Shown: positions 47,267-57,714, counted from the first letter of the stretch. The stretch is 64,000 nucleotides of DNA from Staphylococcus delphini (GCF_900636325.1 NZ_LR134263.1:1922001-1986000), one strand, 5' to 3'. Translations and numbers: made by a program. The notes: generated by a model not told the origin, from the sequence alone.

Positions 47267-47362
47267 ACTGTAATTCCTTTCTCGGGTAAATTATCACTTT
47301 CTTTTACAACTCGTTTATTATATCATAGAAATGGAATGAAGAAACAGTGAGGTGGGCTGATA

Positions 47363-47548
47363 ATGAAAAAATCTCAATCCATTTTTTTAATTCTTGCAAT
47401 CATCGCTGTATTCTTTTTAACAATGTTTAGCTTTGCCGTGGCTGCAACGAACATTTTTTGGATGATTGTTACATTTATCTTAATGGTCGTTACTTTTGGC
47501 GTTGGCTTTACATTAAAAAAGAAATATCGTGAAAATGATTGGTTATAA
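47363..47548 (+). CDS. YlaF-like small membrane protein (DUF5325)
   Basis: 61 residues with two helices (LILAIIAVFFLTMFSFAVA; IFWMIVTFILMVVTFGVGF) and a basic, cytosolic end (KKKYREND). GAGGTG precedes the ATG. Conserved next to typA in Bacillales; function unknown. Confidence 0.85.
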   Translation: MKKSQSIFLILAIIAVFFLTMFSFAVAATNIFWMIVTFILMVVTFGVGFTLKKKYRENDWL

Positions 47549-47627
47549 CTGAAACAAACCTATACCATCGTATCACCAAACGCTTGCAATACAATGGGCT
47601 CAATGATGGAATGATAGACTTTTATAT

Positions 47628-47667
47628 AAGATAGTGCTGATGAATCATCGTTGGCGCTATCTTTTTT
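47628..47667 (+). terminator. Terminator of the ylaF-like gene
   Basis: AAGATAGTGC and GCGCTATCTT arms, then six T. Confidence 0.8.
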
Positions 47668-47698
47668 AATATCACCTTCCCTAATACCCTTTACCGAT

Positions 47699-47735
47699 AA
47701 AAAACACCGCTACACATTGAATGTCCTTGTAGCGA
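47699..47735 (-). terminator. Terminator of the inositol-monophosphatase-like gene
   Basis: Reverse strand CGCTACA...TGTAGCG with an inner GGACAT/ATGT-type stem, then GTGTTTTTTATC. Confidence 0.8.
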
Positions 47736-47775
47736 TGCATGTATTCGAATCATTTCACTTGTGCTAGCTTTAAGA

Positions 47776-48594
47776 TTATTTGCGTTTAAACTTTTGTTGT
47801 AAAGCGGTCAACACATGATCATAACCTTGCAAATAGTCGCGTCTAATTTCTTCGTGGACTTGCGCATTCCCCATCAAAATAGAGTTTGGCGCTGTGATGG
47901 ATAACGGCTCTCCAGCAAAGTTGGTTGCCACACCACCGACTTCATTTAAAATAATCATACCACCTGCATAATCCCAAGGCTGTAATCGTGGTGTTAAATA
48001 CGCCGCAAGTTGACCAGTCGCAACATAAACAATTTCTAGTGCAGCTGAACCATATGCACGTGCACTTCTTGAGTCACTAATAATCGGCTGTAAAATCGAA
48101 CTTAAAATCGGTTTCGTTAACCAGTTCGGATTCATGCCGATAATACTTTCACGGACGTGTGTACCCTCTAGTTGTGGAATCACATTTTGATTAATGTAAG
48201 CGCCGTGACCTGCTTTAGCATGATACAATAAATCAGCCATCACATCATAAACAAAACCAGCATACGGCTTACCATCTTTAAAGATACCTACAGAAATCGC
48301 AAAATTCTCGCCTTGATGAATGAAATTAAGCGTACCGTCAATAGGATCAATCACCCACACGACACCTTCAGTCGACTCAATATCATGACCGTGCCCTTCT
48401 TCACCGATAATACGATGGTGCGGATAACTTTCTTGAATTTGTTGTACGATGAATTGTTCAATCGCTTTATCTACATTTGTAACTAGATCATTGGGATTTG
48501 ATTTTTCTTCTATAGCGAGGTCTTCCACCATCCATTTTCGAACATTATTCCCCGCTTCTAATACTAGACTTTTCGCATAATCATATAAATGCAT
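47776..48594 (-). CDS. Inositol monophosphatase family protein
   Basis: 272 residues from the ATG at 48594 (AGGAG eight bases ahead; the in-frame GTG at 48603 overlaps it). The metal sites are RIIGEEGHG, WVIDPIDGTLNF and QPWDYAGGMIILNEVGG. The family removes phosphate from inositol phosphate, NADP or PAP; staphylococci do not make inositol widely, so PAP or NADP(H) phosphate is a fair guess. Monocistronic, divergent from yktB. Confidence 0.9.
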   Translation of the reverse strand: MHLYDYAKSLVLEAGNNVRKWMVEDLAIEEKSNPNDLVTNVDKAIEQFIVQQIQESYPHHRIIGEEGHGHDIESTEGVVWVIDPIDGTLNFIHQGENFAISVGIFKDGKPYAGFVYDVMADLLYHAKAGHGAYINQNVIPQLEGTHVRESIIGMNPNWLTKPILSSILQPIISDSRSARAYGSAALEIVYVATGQLAAYLTPRLQPWDYAGGMIILNEVGGVATNFAGEPLSITAPNSILMGNAQVHEEIRRDYLQGYDHVLTALQQKFKRK

Positions 48595-48711
48595 TTGCCT
48601 CACTCCTATTGCATTTATTATACACTAATTTGATTCAATTTAAATGTTTAAACGACTGTAATATGCTACAATAAAAGCAATTTCATAGACATACGATAAG
48701 GAGGTCAATCC

Positions 48712-49323
48712 ATGACGAAATACATATTTAAACCAAAAGATTTCAAAGTTTTTCAAATTGAGGGACTTGACGCACGAATGGAAGGGCTCGAAAAGCAAAT
48801 CCGTCCTCAACTGAACGCTTTAGGTGACTATTTTGCAGATTACTTAGAAACAGTCACAGGTGAAACGTTTTATGCGCACGTGGCGAAACATGCACGTCGT
48901 AAAGTGAATCCCCCTAAAGACACATGGGTGGCATTTGCTACAAATAAACGCGGTTATAAAATGCTCCCCCATTTCCAAATCGGCTTATTTGAAGACCATT
49001 TATTTGTAATGTATGGCGTGATGCATGAGGATCCAAACAAAGCTGACGACGTAAAGGTGTTCGAGCAAAAGTTAGATACATTACTGAATTTGCCTGAAGA
49101 CTTCCAAATTTCGTTAGACCATATGCAACCGACGAAATCACGCATACAAGACATGTCCAAGGAAGAAATTGAAAAAGGCATCGCGCGTGCAAAAAATGTG
49201 AAAAAAGGTGAATTTTTTGTGGCACGTGCTATCACACCACAATCTGAACATTTAAAATCAGACAGTAAATTCATCGCATTTTTAGAAGACACGTTCGAAC
49301 AGTTATTAAAATTTTATCAATAA
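48712..49323 (+). CDS. YktB family protein (DUF1054)
   Basis: 203 residues from the ATG at 48712 after [47 protein letters not shown] and [19 protein letters not shown] are the DUF1054 blocks. Cytosolic, function unknown; ligand-binding fold reported for a staphylococcal member. Conserved in Bacillales near the inositol-monophosphatase-like gene. Confidence 0.9.
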   Translation: MTKYIFKPKDFKVFQIEGLDARMEGLEKQIRPQLNALGDYFADYLETVTGETFYAHVAKHARRKVNPPKDTWVAFATNKRGYKMLPHFQIGLFEDHLFVMYGVMHEDPNKADDVKVFEQKLDTLLNLPEDFQISLDHMQPTKSRIQDMSKEEIEKGIARAKNVKKGEFFVARAITPQSEHLKSDSKFIAFLEDTFEQLLKFYQ

Positions 49324-49327
49324 CATC

Positions 49328-49932
49328 AAAATGAAGTTGGAGCTGGGATACAAAATTTTTGATGCTATTGATGCAATATTTTTGTTAAACTTGCCCTCCC
49401 TATGATTTGTGGCTTTAGATTGCCTTCATGGCTTCGCGTTCTTAGGGCTGAGGGGAGGTTGTGACGAAAGCGCTTAGGATTTGAGCAGAACCGAGCGATG
49501 AGCAAAATTGATTTCCAAATTTTGTTGAAATCGCGGGAGTTCTGTCGAAAATCCTGCTTTTGGAACACCGTTTATTGATTTCGCAGTGCATCCAATCATC
49601 GTCACCTCAATCACTACAGCAATCAATATGAGCCACTTTCAAACACAAGAGAAGCACACTATTATACCACACTATCCCTCAGGAGTCTCAGCCTTCTGGG
49701 CAATCTTATATCAAATACACAGAACTGAAGGCAAGTTTATGAAATCAAGAAAACAATAGCATCAATTTTTATCCCATTCACGCTCATTTTCCGACCGTTT
49801 TAAAGTCATTAATGAATATGCAATCTATGTATGGCTTGAGGCTTAATTTTTTCAAGCCCCATCCCTTGGTATATACAACAAAATATAGTAAAGGAGCTGA
49901 GGAATCTTAATGTCCCATCCCAACTTCATTTT
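49328..49932. repeat. Large hairpin repeat, copy 4 (between convergent genes)
   Basis: Three nested levels of inverted arms are visible: AAAATGAAGTTGG (49328) with CCAACTTCATTTT (to 49932); ATACAAAATTTTTGATGCTA (49349) with CAATAGCATCAATTTTTAT (49754-49776); and GATTGCCTTCATGGCTTC (49418) with the CCCTCAGGAGTCTC...GGGCAATC arm (49676-49705). The loop holds module B (49476-49555), nearly identical to 25482-25561. About 600 bases in all. Confidence 0.78.
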
Positions 49933-50011
49933 ACATTTTCCCCCTACGTCTTGCTTCCTCACTTAAAGTCATGAACACCAAATCACGTTGCAACAAAGCG
50001 TCTCAAAAATT

Positions 50012-50061
50012 AAAAAATCCCAAGTATTCTGGGATCAAACCCATACATACTTGAGATTTTT
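50012..50061 (-). terminator. Terminator of the shorter DUF4064 gene
   Basis: Reverse strand CTCAAGTAT and ATACTTGGGA arms (with wobble), then TTTTTTAAT. Confidence 0.75.
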
Positions 50062-50067
50062 ATATGA

Positions 50068-50769
50068 TTAACGAAGACGGTCTTCTGTATCGTCTTTACT
50101 TTCATTCAAATCTTTTTTGACACTTGTTGTCTCGTCTTTAATATTTTGTTCAAAACCATTACGTTCCTTGTGGTAGTTTTCTCGGTTAAAATCCGACTCA
50201 CGTTCAACACGATGTTCATCACGCACTGACTTTGTAGTATCGTTACCATAAACGTAAGGATCCTCAGTTGTGCCTCGCTGACGGTCGACATCATTTGCAT
50301 TATTGTTATGCGCATCGTACATTACAGTATCTTGACGTTTCGGTTTACGCACAATCAGCATAATACCGGCAACCAACCATAATACTGCAGAAATTAAACT
50401 CATCGTTAAAAACAAACCTGTCGCAGCTGCTAAAATTAACAGAATCCCCGCTAAAATATTCTTTTTAAAGATAAACACTGCAACAATCGCGAATACAAGC
50501 GGAATTAATGCAAATAAAAATGTACTTGATCCTAAATTCTCTATCTGTCCAATATCTTGACCTGTTGCTTGAATTTCTTGTTGGAATTCTGGTGTTTGAA
50601 TGACTTTAACCAAACCTACTAATAATCCAATCCAAATGATATGTAACACAATTCCAACCCAAGTTAATACTTTTTCAACCGTGCGTTTAAACGGTTTTTG
50701 CGTCCTGTTCAAATCGCTTGAATGCATTTGATGATTCTGTTGTTCATTATACGTATATTGATTTGTCAT
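50068..50769 (-). CDS. DUF4064 membrane protein (shorter paralogue)
   Basis: 233 residues with four helices (about 31-50, 77-97, 101-117, 119-136), beginning after FKRTVEKVLTWVGIVLHII, the DUF4064 opening. The C-terminal 90 residues are highly charged and polar (KPKRQD, then repeated Asp/Glu/Asn/Lys) and probably disordered in the cytosol. AGGAGGG before the ATG. Function unknown. The longer paralogue lies just upstream. Confidence 0.82.
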   Translation of the reverse strand: MTNQYTYNEQQNHQMHSSDLNRTQKPFKRTVEKVLTWVGIVLHIIWIGLLVGLVKVIQTPEFQQEIQATGQDIGQIENLGSSTFLFALIPLVFAIVAVFIFKKNILAGILLILAAATGLFLTMSLISAVLWLVAGIMLIVRKPKRQDTVMYDAHNNNANDVDRQRGTTEDPYVYGNDTTKSVRDEHRVERESDFNRENYHKERNGFEQNIKDETTSVKKDLNESKDDTEDRLR

Positions 50770-50895
50770 CTAAAAACCCTCCTTGATTAGTATATTACCT
50801 GTTTTAATTAAAATAAACCATACTTTAATTTTTTCACTAAATTTATCCCTTTAAATTTATATGTGTATCTATCTATAAAATAATATGACATAACA

Positions 50896-50988
50896 AAAGC
50901 GGATAGGCAACTTTTCATGTCATACGTATCCGACGCCGCTCAAATCGAGTGTTGCCGTGTGTATCACATCAAGTGACCTATCCGCTTA
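50896..50988 (-). terminator. Terminator of the longer DUF4064 gene
   Basis: AAGCGGATAGG (50897-50907) and CCTATCCGCTT (50977-50987), an 11-bp perfect stem with a long structured loop; the reverse strand continues TTTGTTATG. Confidence 0.65.
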
Positions 50989-50994
50989 TTTATC

Positions 50995-52017
50995 TTATTG
51001 ATCCTTATCTACTTGTGAATCACTGTTTGAACGGTCTTGTTGTAATTTCATCCGATCATCATAATTTTGACGTCGTTGTGAGGAAGCACTTGGTCGAAGC
51101 TTACGTTGTTCTTTTTCGTATGCTTTACGCGCTTTCTTTTCTTCTTTACGCTGTTGTTTCATTTCCGCTCTAGACATCGATGCCGCTTCATTTTCTGCTT
51201 CAGTATCTGTCGTTAGTTCATCATCTTGTTGACGTTGTTCGACATTTCTTGACATTGCTCGACTGTCATACACTAATGTGTCGTCCGCTTCATCTCCCAT
51301 ATCATCTACTTGTGAAATCTCTTGATGCTTTTGTGATTTTTGATGATATTTCGCAGAGCGTGATAACACTTCTGGTTCATCGTCATTGACTGCTGAAGAT
51401 GCATAAGCTGGTGTTTCTTCATAAGTTCGATACGATTCCGTTGATGAACGTTCGTTTTCTGGGTATGCAACAGGTTCACGATACGTCTCATGTTGTTGAT
51501 AGTCTTGTGGTTCGTGAGTCGCATATGGTCCATACGCGTAACCCTCATCGTAATACGTCGGTACCGCTTCATACTTCTCTTTTCGAATGAACATCATGAG
51601 GGCTATGATAAAGAAGAAGAGTGGCACTAAAATAAAGAATAACGGTAACGTCACGATCGCCACTAGTAAAAATAATAAACCTGAGACGATACGATGGTTC
51701 ATTGAAATCAGCGCTAGGAATGAAATCAATAGACATATGATTAAATATACGATAAATGCCCATACACCATTTTGTAACATGATGACAAACTGTGTCGCAT
51801 TCATATTATTGTTGGTTAATAACTCTTGAAATGTTGCGTTATTTGCAATACTGTTTTCTAAACTTTGAATTGAACTTTCATTACTAAACAAGACTAAGCC
51901 GAAAAACATCGCGACTACAGTAGTACCTAGCAGCAATAGCCAACTCAACCAACCTAATATTTTTTCGGCGAGTCGATTTACAGGACGACTAATATGTGTA
52001 TATGCTTCTCCTGCCAT
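50995..52017 (-). CDS. DUF4064 membrane protein (longer paralogue)
   Basis: 340 residues from the ATG at 52017 (MAGEAYTHISRPVNRLAEK), which has AGGAG seven bases ahead; the frame extends 20 codons further without a site. RLAEKILGWLSWLLLLGTTV opens the domain; four helices end near residue 150. A long polar tail follows, Tyr/Glu/Gln-rich, then a basic coiled coil (EMKQQRKEEKKARKAYEK). No known function. Separate transcript from its paralogue, since a terminator lies between them. Confidence 0.82.
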   Translation of the reverse strand: MAGEAYTHISRPVNRLAEKILGWLSWLLLLGTTVVAMFFGLVLFSNESSIQSLENSIANNATFQELLTNNNMNATQFVIMLQNGVWAFIVYLIICLLISFLALISMNHRIVSGLLFLLVAIVTLPLFFILVPLFFFIIALMMFIRKEKYEAVPTYYDEGYAYGPYATHEPQDYQQHETYREPVAYPENERSSTESYRTYEETPAYASSAVNDDEPEVLSRSAKYHQKSQKHQEISQVDDMGDEADDTLVYDSRAMSRNVEQRQQDDELTTDTEAENEAASMSRAEMKQQRKEEKKARKAYEKEQRKLRPSASSQRRQNYDDRMKLQQDRSNSDSQVDKDQ

Positions 52018-52088
52018 GCTTTCACTCCTCATATTTATCTTACTCTCCTCATTATAACTAAACTTTGGCGAAATCACTACATTCGCAG

Positions 52089-53162
52089 TTACAGCGCCAT
52101 TTTAAAATTAAGAAAACGTTCGTTGTATTCACTTAAAACATCTGGTCCTAAATCATGATAAACCTCTAGTCTTTGTTGTTCTTCACGTGTTGGGTAAACA
52201 CGCTCATCATCACGAATCTCTTCTGGTAATTGCTTTCTCGCTGTTTCATTAGGTGTTGCGTATTCCACCCATTCGGTATTTTGTTTATTTACTTCTGGGT
52301 CTAACAAGAAATTAATAAACTTGTGCGCCCCTTCCACATTTTGTGCTGTTTTAGGAATGACCATATTATCAAACCACAAATTTGAACCTTCTTTTGGAAC
52401 GACATAATCAAAGCGTTCATCTTCATGGAAAACAGGGGCTGCCGAACCACTCCAAATGACAGCGACACTCGCTTCATGTTGTTCGAGCATCATTTGAATC
52501 TCATCCCCCACGACACCACGAATGTTTGGCGCAAAGGTTTTAAGATGCTGTTCCGCTTGTTTGAGATGTTCAGAATTTTTATCATTTAAACTATACCCTA
52601 AACTATTCAATGAAATGCCCATAATTTCACGTGCACCATCGACTAAGAGCACATCACTTTTAAGTCGCGGATCTTTCAAAGCATTCCAGCTGTTGAAATC
52701 GATATCCTCATATTTTTCTTTATCATATAAAATCCCGACTGTACCATAAAAGTATGGCATCGAATATTCATTGTTACGATCGAACGGTTGATTCATATAA
52801 TACGGGTCAAGATGCTTCATATTTGGAATCTTTTTGTGATCGAGTGGTCGTAATAAATGTTCTTTTTTCATCTTTTCAATGGTATAGTCACTCGGAAATG
52901 CGACGTCATAATGTGTACCACCATTTCGAATTTTTGCTTCCATTGCCTCGTTTGAATCAAATGTTTCATAGACGACTTTAATACCTGTTTCTTCTTCAAA
53001 TTGGTCTAACAACTCAGGATCAATGTATTCCCCCCAGTTGTATACGTAAAGCTTCTCTTGTTGTTTACCACCTATACCGTCGTGATTAATCCAATACCCG
53101 ACGCCTAAACTAATTAAACCCAATAGCAGTGCACCACCAACGAGCTGTATTAATTGTTTCAT
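52089..53162 (-). CDS. potD: Spermidine/putrescine ABC transporter, substrate-binding protein
   Basis: 357 residues. A hydrophobic N-terminal segment (LIQLVGGALLLGLISLGVGY) acts as anchor or signal; there is no lipobox cysteine. YVYNWGEYIDPELLDQFEEE, VVYETFDSNEAMEAK, YDVAFPSDYTIEKM and AVIWSGSA are PotD/PotF signatures. Binds polyamine outside the cell for PotABC. The start overlaps the potC stop by four bases. Last gene of the pot operon. Confidence 0.93.
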   Translation of the reverse strand: MKQLIQLVGGALLLGLISLGVGYWINHDGIGGKQQEKLYVYNWGEYIDPELLDQFEEETGIKVVYETFDSNEAMEAKIRNGGTHYDVAFPSDYTIEKMKKEHLLRPLDHKKIPNMKHLDPYYMNQPFDRNNEYSMPYFYGTVGILYDKEKYEDIDFNSWNALKDPRLKSDVLLVDGAREIMGISLNSLGYSLNDKNSEHLKQAEQHLKTFAPNIRGVVGDEIQMMLEQHEASVAVIWSGSAAPVFHEDERFDYVVPKEGSNLWFDNMVIPKTAQNVEGAHKFINFLLDPEVNKQNTEWVEYATPNETARKQLPEEIRDDERVYPTREEQQRLEVYHDLGPDVLSEYNERFLNFKMAL

Positions 53163-53971
53163 AATGACACACCTCTTTTATTGGATTGAATTTTTTGTTT
53201 TTGACGTTGGATGACTTGATAAATCAATAAACCGAGCATAATTAACGCAAACAGAATCGTAGAAATGGCATTAATCTCCATACTAATACCGCGTCGTGCC
53301 ATAGAATAAACTTCTACTGATAACACGCTGAAGCCATTTCCGGTAACGAAGAAACTTACTGTAAAATCATCTAATGAGTAAGTTAATGCCATGAAAAAGC
53401 CACCGATAATTCCCGGCATAATGTGCGGAATCACGACTTTACTTAACAATTGAAACTCTGACGCCCCTAAGTCTCGTGCTGCATTCATAATCGAATCATT
53501 CATTTCATATAACTTTGGCAAGACGATAATGACAACAATAGGAATACAAAACGCGATATGTGAGATGAGGACAGACGTAAAGCCTAATCCAAATCCTGTA
53601 AAATGTCCTAGTGCAGTAAACATAATTAAGAATGACGCACCGATCACAACATCGGATGACACCATGAGCACATTATTTAACGTTAATAGCGAAATTTTAA
53701 CGGTTTGATTGCGCAATTGATACAATAACAACGCACCGAATATGCCAATCATCGTCGCAATACCAGCTGCTAATAACGCCACCGCAATCGTGTTAAACAC
53801 AACTTGAAGTAAACGTTTGTTGTCGAATAACGTTTGATAATGTTCCCAAGTAAACCCTTCAAATTGCACCATATTGCCTGCACTATTAAACGAGTACAGC
53901 ATTAAAAAGAAAATAGGCAAGTACAATACAACTAACATTGCTATTAAATAAAACTTTCCAAACCATCTCAT
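53159..53971 (-). CDS. potC: Spermidine/putrescine ABC transporter permease PotC
   Basis: 270 residues, six helices. The permease EAA loop is AARDLGASEFQLLSKVVIPHIMPGI. ALTYSLDDFTVSFFVTGNG fits the PotC/PotI group. Forms the channel with PotB. Overlaps both neighbours by four bases, so the whole operon is translationally coupled. Confidence 0.93.
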   Translation of the reverse strand: MRWFGKFYLIAMLVVLYLPIFFLMLYSFNSAGNMVQFEGFTWEHYQTLFDNKRLLQVVFNTIAVALLAAGIATMIGIFGALLLYQLRNQTVKISLLTLNNVLMVSSDVVIGASFLIMFTALGHFTGFGLGFTSVLISHIAFCIPIVVIIVLPKLYEMNDSIMNAARDLGASEFQLLSKVVIPHIMPGIIGGFFMALTYSLDDFTVSFFVTGNGFSVLSVEVYSMARRGISMEINAISTILFALIMLGLLIYQVIQRQKQKIQSNKRGVSL

Positions 53972-54774
53972 TTTGAAGCGCCTCCCTTATGCTTACTACG
54001 TGTTAAAATCATAACTAATGCCATGAATAACACTAAGAAGAGCGCAATTGTCGAACCCATTCCAAAGTTTTGGATGACTAAAAATTGCTCTTCAATCGCT
54101 GTACCAATATTGATGACTTTGTTACCAGCGATCAGTCTCGTAATCATGAAGAGTGACAACGCAGGAATGAATGTGACTTGAATCCCTGTTTTGACCCCTT
54201 CAGCCGTTAAAGGAAGCAATACTTTACGAATGACAGTAAACGTATTCGCCCCTAAATCTTGCGCTGCGAAAAACAGTTGATTTGGGATATCTTTCATACT
54301 GTTGTAAATGGGCAACAACATGAATGGAATATAAATGTACGCCGCTACAAAAATAAATGCAGGTGCAGTAAATAAAATCGATTGAGATGGAATGTTCAAA
54401 GCCATCAAAATTTTATTGATAAGACCATCATGACTGAAAATCCCAATAAATGCATATGTCTTAAGTAGTAAATTCATCCATGTTGGAATAATCATCACCA
54501 ACAACCAAGATGCTGCGTGACGCGATTGATGAATGAAATAAGCTGCTGGATAACTGACTAATAAACAAATCAGCGTAATTAATGTCGCATAAACGATAGA
54601 TTCAAATAACATTCTCATATAACGGACAGAGAAAAACTGTTCATAATTCATCAATGTAAAGTGCCCATGATCGTCAACGAATGAAAAGTAACACAGTAAA
54701 ATGACTGGAATGACAATGAAGAAAACCATCCAAAGTAAATACGGTATAGAGAGCCAACGATTAATGTGTTTCAT
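53968..54774 (-). CDS. potB: Spermidine/putrescine ABC transporter permease PotB
   Basis: 268 residues, six helices, EAA loop [25 protein letters not shown]. The start [20 protein letters not shown] is typical. Overlaps the end of potA by 14 bases. Confidence 0.93.
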   Translation of the reverse strand: MKHINRWLSIPYLLWMVFFIVIPVILLCYFSFVDDHGHFTLMNYEQFFSVRYMRMLFESIVYATLITLICLLVSYPAAYFIHQSRHAASWLLVMIIPTWMNLLLKTYAFIGIFSHDGLINKILMALNIPSQSILFTAPAFIFVAAYIYIPFMLLPIYNSMKDIPNQLFFAAQDLGANTFTVIRKVLLPLTAEGVKTGIQVTFIPALSLFMITRLIAGNKVINIGTAIEEQFLVIQNFGMGSTIALFLVLFMALVMILTRSKHKGGASK

Positions 54775-55861
54775 GATTCAAATCTCCATAACCTTCAATA
54801 CGTTTGTCGAATTCTTCTTCTGTTTCACCCGGTACCATGATATGAATCGCTTCAGGTTCAAAGTCTAAACCTACACGTGTACCAATCTCTGCGTTTTTCG
54901 TTGACTGAATCATCCACTCATAGCCTTTGCGATCTTCACAAATCATTTCATAATGTACGCCTCTAAATAACGAGCTCGTCACAGTCGCTTTAAACAACCC
55001 TTGTTCTTCTGGCACGAGTGTAATATCTTCTGGACGAATGACAACATCAACTAAAGTTTGAGGTGGAATATCTTTATCGACACAGTCAAAATCTTGGCCG
55101 TAAATGTTCACTACATAGTCTTTAACCATCGTCCCCTCAACAATGTTCGACTCGCCAATAAAGTCTGCTACGAAGCGATTGACCGGTTCATCGTAAATAT
55201 CAAGCGGCGTACCAAACTGTTCGATTTTACCTGCGCGCATAACAAAGATGAAGTCACTTAAAGCAAGGGCTTCCTCCTGATCATGTGTAACAAAGACGAA
55301 CGTAATGCCTAAGCGTGATTGTAATTCGCGCAACTCATATTGCATCTCAGTACGTAATTTTAAATCGAGTGCTGATAACGACTCATCTAATAACAAGATT
55401 TCAGGTTCATTAACAATTGCACGTGCCATTGCAATACGTTGCTTTTGACCCCCACTTAACGCATGAATCTCACTGTACATATAGTCTTCTAATTTAACGA
55501 GCTTCAACGCTTCTGTCACTTTTTTCTCGATTTCATCTTTTTTCATCTTTTTTAACTTCAATCCAAATGCAACGTTATCATAGACGTTCAAATGTGGAAA
55601 CAACGCATAGTCTTGGAAAACTGTGTTCACTTGACGTTGATTCGCTGGAAGTTGATTAATATTTTTCCCTAAATAAATCACTTCTCCTGCATCGGGAGTT
55701 TCAAAGCCAGCAATCAACTTCAACATTGTTGTTTTACCACAACCAGATGGTCCTAAAATGGTATAAAAATGTCCTGATTCGATTTCTAAATCAATATCAT
55801 TCAAAATGGTCGTTGTATCATACTTTTTTGTAACATTTTTAAACTTTAGTAATTCACTCAA
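54761..55861 (-). CDS. potA: Spermidine/putrescine ABC transporter ATP-binding protein
   Basis: 366 residues from a TTG at 55861, with AGGAGG ten bases ahead and no nearer [21 protein letters not shown] (Walker A), LSGGQKQR (signature), [13 protein letters not shown] (Walker B) and [12 protein letters not shown], followed by a TOBE domain (about 280-350). It drives polyamine import. First structural gene after the XRE-cupin regulator, 14 bases apart. Confidence 0.94.
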   Translation of the reverse strand: MSELLKFKNVTKKYDTTTILNDIDLEIESGHFYTILGPSGCGKTTMLKLIAGFETPDAGEVIYLGKNINQLPANQRQVNTVFQDYALFPHLNVYDNVAFGLKLKKMKKDEIEKKVTEALKLVKLEDYMYSEIHALSGGQKQRIAMARAIVNEPEILLLDESLSALDLKLRTEMQYELRELQSRLGITFVFVTHDQEEALALSDFIFVMRAGKIEQFGTPLDIYDEPVNRFVADFIGESNIVEGTMVKDYVVNIYGQDFDCVDKDIPPQTLVDVVIRPEDITLVPEEQGLFKATVTSSLFRGVHYEMICEDRKGYEWMIQSTKNAEIGTRVGLDFEPEAIHIMVPGETEEEFDKRIEGYGDLNHETH

Positions 55862-55875
55862 TTCTTTAAAACCTC

Positions 55876-56415
55876 CTATAAATACGATGACGTTGCAACA
55901 ATCATCAATTTCGCACTCACTTGACTTGTATTCGATAAACGATGTGTAGCCAGCGCTTTAAAATATAATGCATCTCCCTCTTCTGCAGTATATTGTTGCT
56001 CCCCTAAAGTTAAAGTCACTGCCCCTTCTAAACAGTAGACGAAAGTATCCGATGTCGACGGCTGAAAATCTTTATATGACGCGTGTGGTTCTAACGTGAG
56101 CAATAACGGCTCCATATCAAACTCATTCGAACGCTTCACAGGCCACTGCAAATAATACCCCTTCTCATCTTCACAGTAACTTAACTGTTCACTTTTCGGA
56201 TAATGCACTTTCGCTACTTGTTTGTCATCAAAAAAATCACGTGGTGACGTTCCAAGCACCTCTAAAATATTTAAAAAAGTTTCCATATTGGGTGACGTTT
56301 TATTACTTTCTATTTGAGAAATATAGCCTTTAGACAAATCTGTACGTTCTCCAAGTTCCTCTTGCGTTAAGTTTTTTAAACGTCTTAAATTTTTTATCTT
56401 TTGTCCAATCTCCAT
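55876..56415 (-). CDS. XRE-family regulator with cupin domain, putative pot operon regulator
   Basis: 179 residues from the ATG at 56415, with GGAGGG five bases ahead; the longer frame has no site. The N-terminal helix-turn-helix is [20 protein letters not shown] to [15 protein letters not shown] (about 1-60); the C-terminal cupin (about 105-175) has [20 protein letters not shown] and [16 protein letters not shown]. PuuR-type regulators sense polyamines in this way. First gene of the operon and probably its regulator, inferred from context. Confidence 0.88.
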   Translation of the reverse strand: MEIGQKIKNLRRLKNLTQEELGERTDLSKGYISQIESNKTSPNMETFLNILEVLGTSPRDFFDDKQVAKVHYPKSEQLSYCEDEKGYYLQWPVKRSNEFDMEPLLLTLEPHASYKDFQPSTSDTFVYCLEGAVTLTLGEQQYTAEEGDALYFKALATHRLSNTSQVSAKLMIVATSSYL

Positions 56416-56517
56416 AGAGTCCCTCCACTCAAAAAAAGCGACTTGTTTACTTTTACTAAACATTTTGTTTAATGCTTAATAAAAATAACAAATCGCGTAC
56501 TAAATTACAATACCTTT

Positions 56518-56790
56518 TTAGCTGTTCTTTAAAGTTTTTTGATCAGGATGTTGTTTCGCTTCTTGAATGACTTGATAACTGTCGTAGCCACTTTGTTTTT
56601 TAAAGTCATTGAAGAGATTTTTTTCGTCTGCTTTACCTGGGACCACTTGTTTAAACTCGCGGTATCGTATCATGAGTGTGTCACGTTCAATTTGATTTTC
56701 GTAATATGATTCGATGGCGTTAAAAAATGAGACGACAGCCACCATTTCTTCTTGAGACCAGTCGACATCTATCGGATATGTGTATTCCAT
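56518..56790 (-). CDS. UPF0223 family protein
   Basis: 90 residues from the ATG at 56790 (MEYTYPIDVDWSQEEMVAVV), chosen because AGGAG lies seven bases ahead and the family starts here; the frame runs 12 codons further. FFNAIESYYE, YREFKQVVPGKADEKNLF and SGYDSYQVIQEAK are family blocks. Small cytosolic helical protein, function unknown (YktA in Bacillus). Confidence 0.9.
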   Translation of the reverse strand: MEYTYPIDVDWSQEEMVAVVSFFNAIESYYENQIERDTLMIRYREFKQVVPGKADEKNLFNDFKKQSGYDSYQVIQEAKQHPDQKTLKNS

Positions 56791-56950
56791 CATTTCACTC
56801 CTTCTGCTTGAATTTGCATCTATCATATAAAAAAGCGTGCTGGAACGTCAATTTTTTGATGATTTTTATTTCTCTTTTGCAGAAACTTGTTTTTCCTTAG
56901 ATTTGTCAGCTATAGGATTGCATTGTGTCTTTTGAACATAACAACTGCAT

Positions 56951-57095
56951 ACGATTGCCGTCTTGGACTCGCGTTCCCAGGGGCTGATCCTTCAACTAAC
57001 CAACGCTTTGATTATACTGTTACATTGGTTGAAGCGTTGTTGGATTTTCCGGTTCAGCTGATCCCTCGGGAGTCTCGTCCGTCCAGCAATCTTGC
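56951..57095. repeat. Large hairpin repeat, copy 5a
   Basis: Left arm ACGATTGCCGTCTTGGACTC (56951 to about 56988) and right arm CCCTCGGGAGTCTCGTCCGT...CAATCTTGC (57063-57095). The inner stem is AACGCTT (57002-57008) with AAGCGTT (57032-57038), shared with the nested element at 43591-43737 but replaced by AATTCGGCTT/AAGCCGAATT in copy 1. The usual tail follows to about 57185. Confidence 0.8.
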
Positions 57096-57194
57096 ACGAA
57101 CAGGCGCAAGGAAAGAGGACAATCTCATGTATCCGACTCAGTTAATGTCATCAAAAAGTTAAGACTCTCTTCAACCTATCTTTTTTCTGTTAGT

Positions 57195-57499
57195 ACGTTC
57201 TGTCGAAAATCCTGCTTTTGGGACACTGTTTATTGATTTCCCAATACACCCATTTATTGTCACTTAATCAGCTACTCTATAAACATTTACCACTTTCAAA
57301 TATAAGAGAAATATCCTTTTATATCTACACTCTTTCTCTCGGGAGTCTCGTCCATCCGGCAATCTTGCACGGACAGAAGTAGGAAAAAGGGCACTCCTAT
57401 TCAATTAACTCAAATAACGGCATCAAAATTTAATCGCTCTTCAATCTATTATCCTTTTTTTATAATTTCTCTCGGGAGTCTCGTCCATCCGGCAATCTT
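57195..57499. repeat. Partial hairpin-repeat pieces (5b, 5c and end of module B)
   Basis: The end of module B (GTTCTGTCGAAAATCCTGCT) lies at 57197-57216 without its left half. Two lone right arms of the element (TCTCGGGAGTCTCGTCCATC) lie at 57337-57368 and 57468-57499; the first carries the full tail (57369-57460). Confidence 0.75.
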
Positions 57500-57714
57500 C
57501 TGCTTTTATCACTTCGCGGAAAAGGGACAAGGTGCAACAGAATAAAAACATTTCAGTGGCGCAATGCATGTATCAAAATATATGACATTTTTTAGTTTAT
57601 TAGCTTATTTAAATGATTATCATGGGTTAATACGTTTGCGCGGCTACATGGCGTAGTGTCCCTACCTTTGGCACCCGAATCGACACCTGTCACTCTCATC
57701 ACACAATTAAAAAA
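57500..57714. other. Spacer within repeat cluster, with a Fur-box-like site
   Basis: No gene. TTTAAAT-G-ATTATCA within 57607-57622 matches the right half of a 7-1-7 Fur box perfectly and the left half in five of seven positions, but no gene follows that would be controlled by it. Possibly a relic of a lost iron-regulated gene, or chance in AT-rich DNA. Confidence 0.35.
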
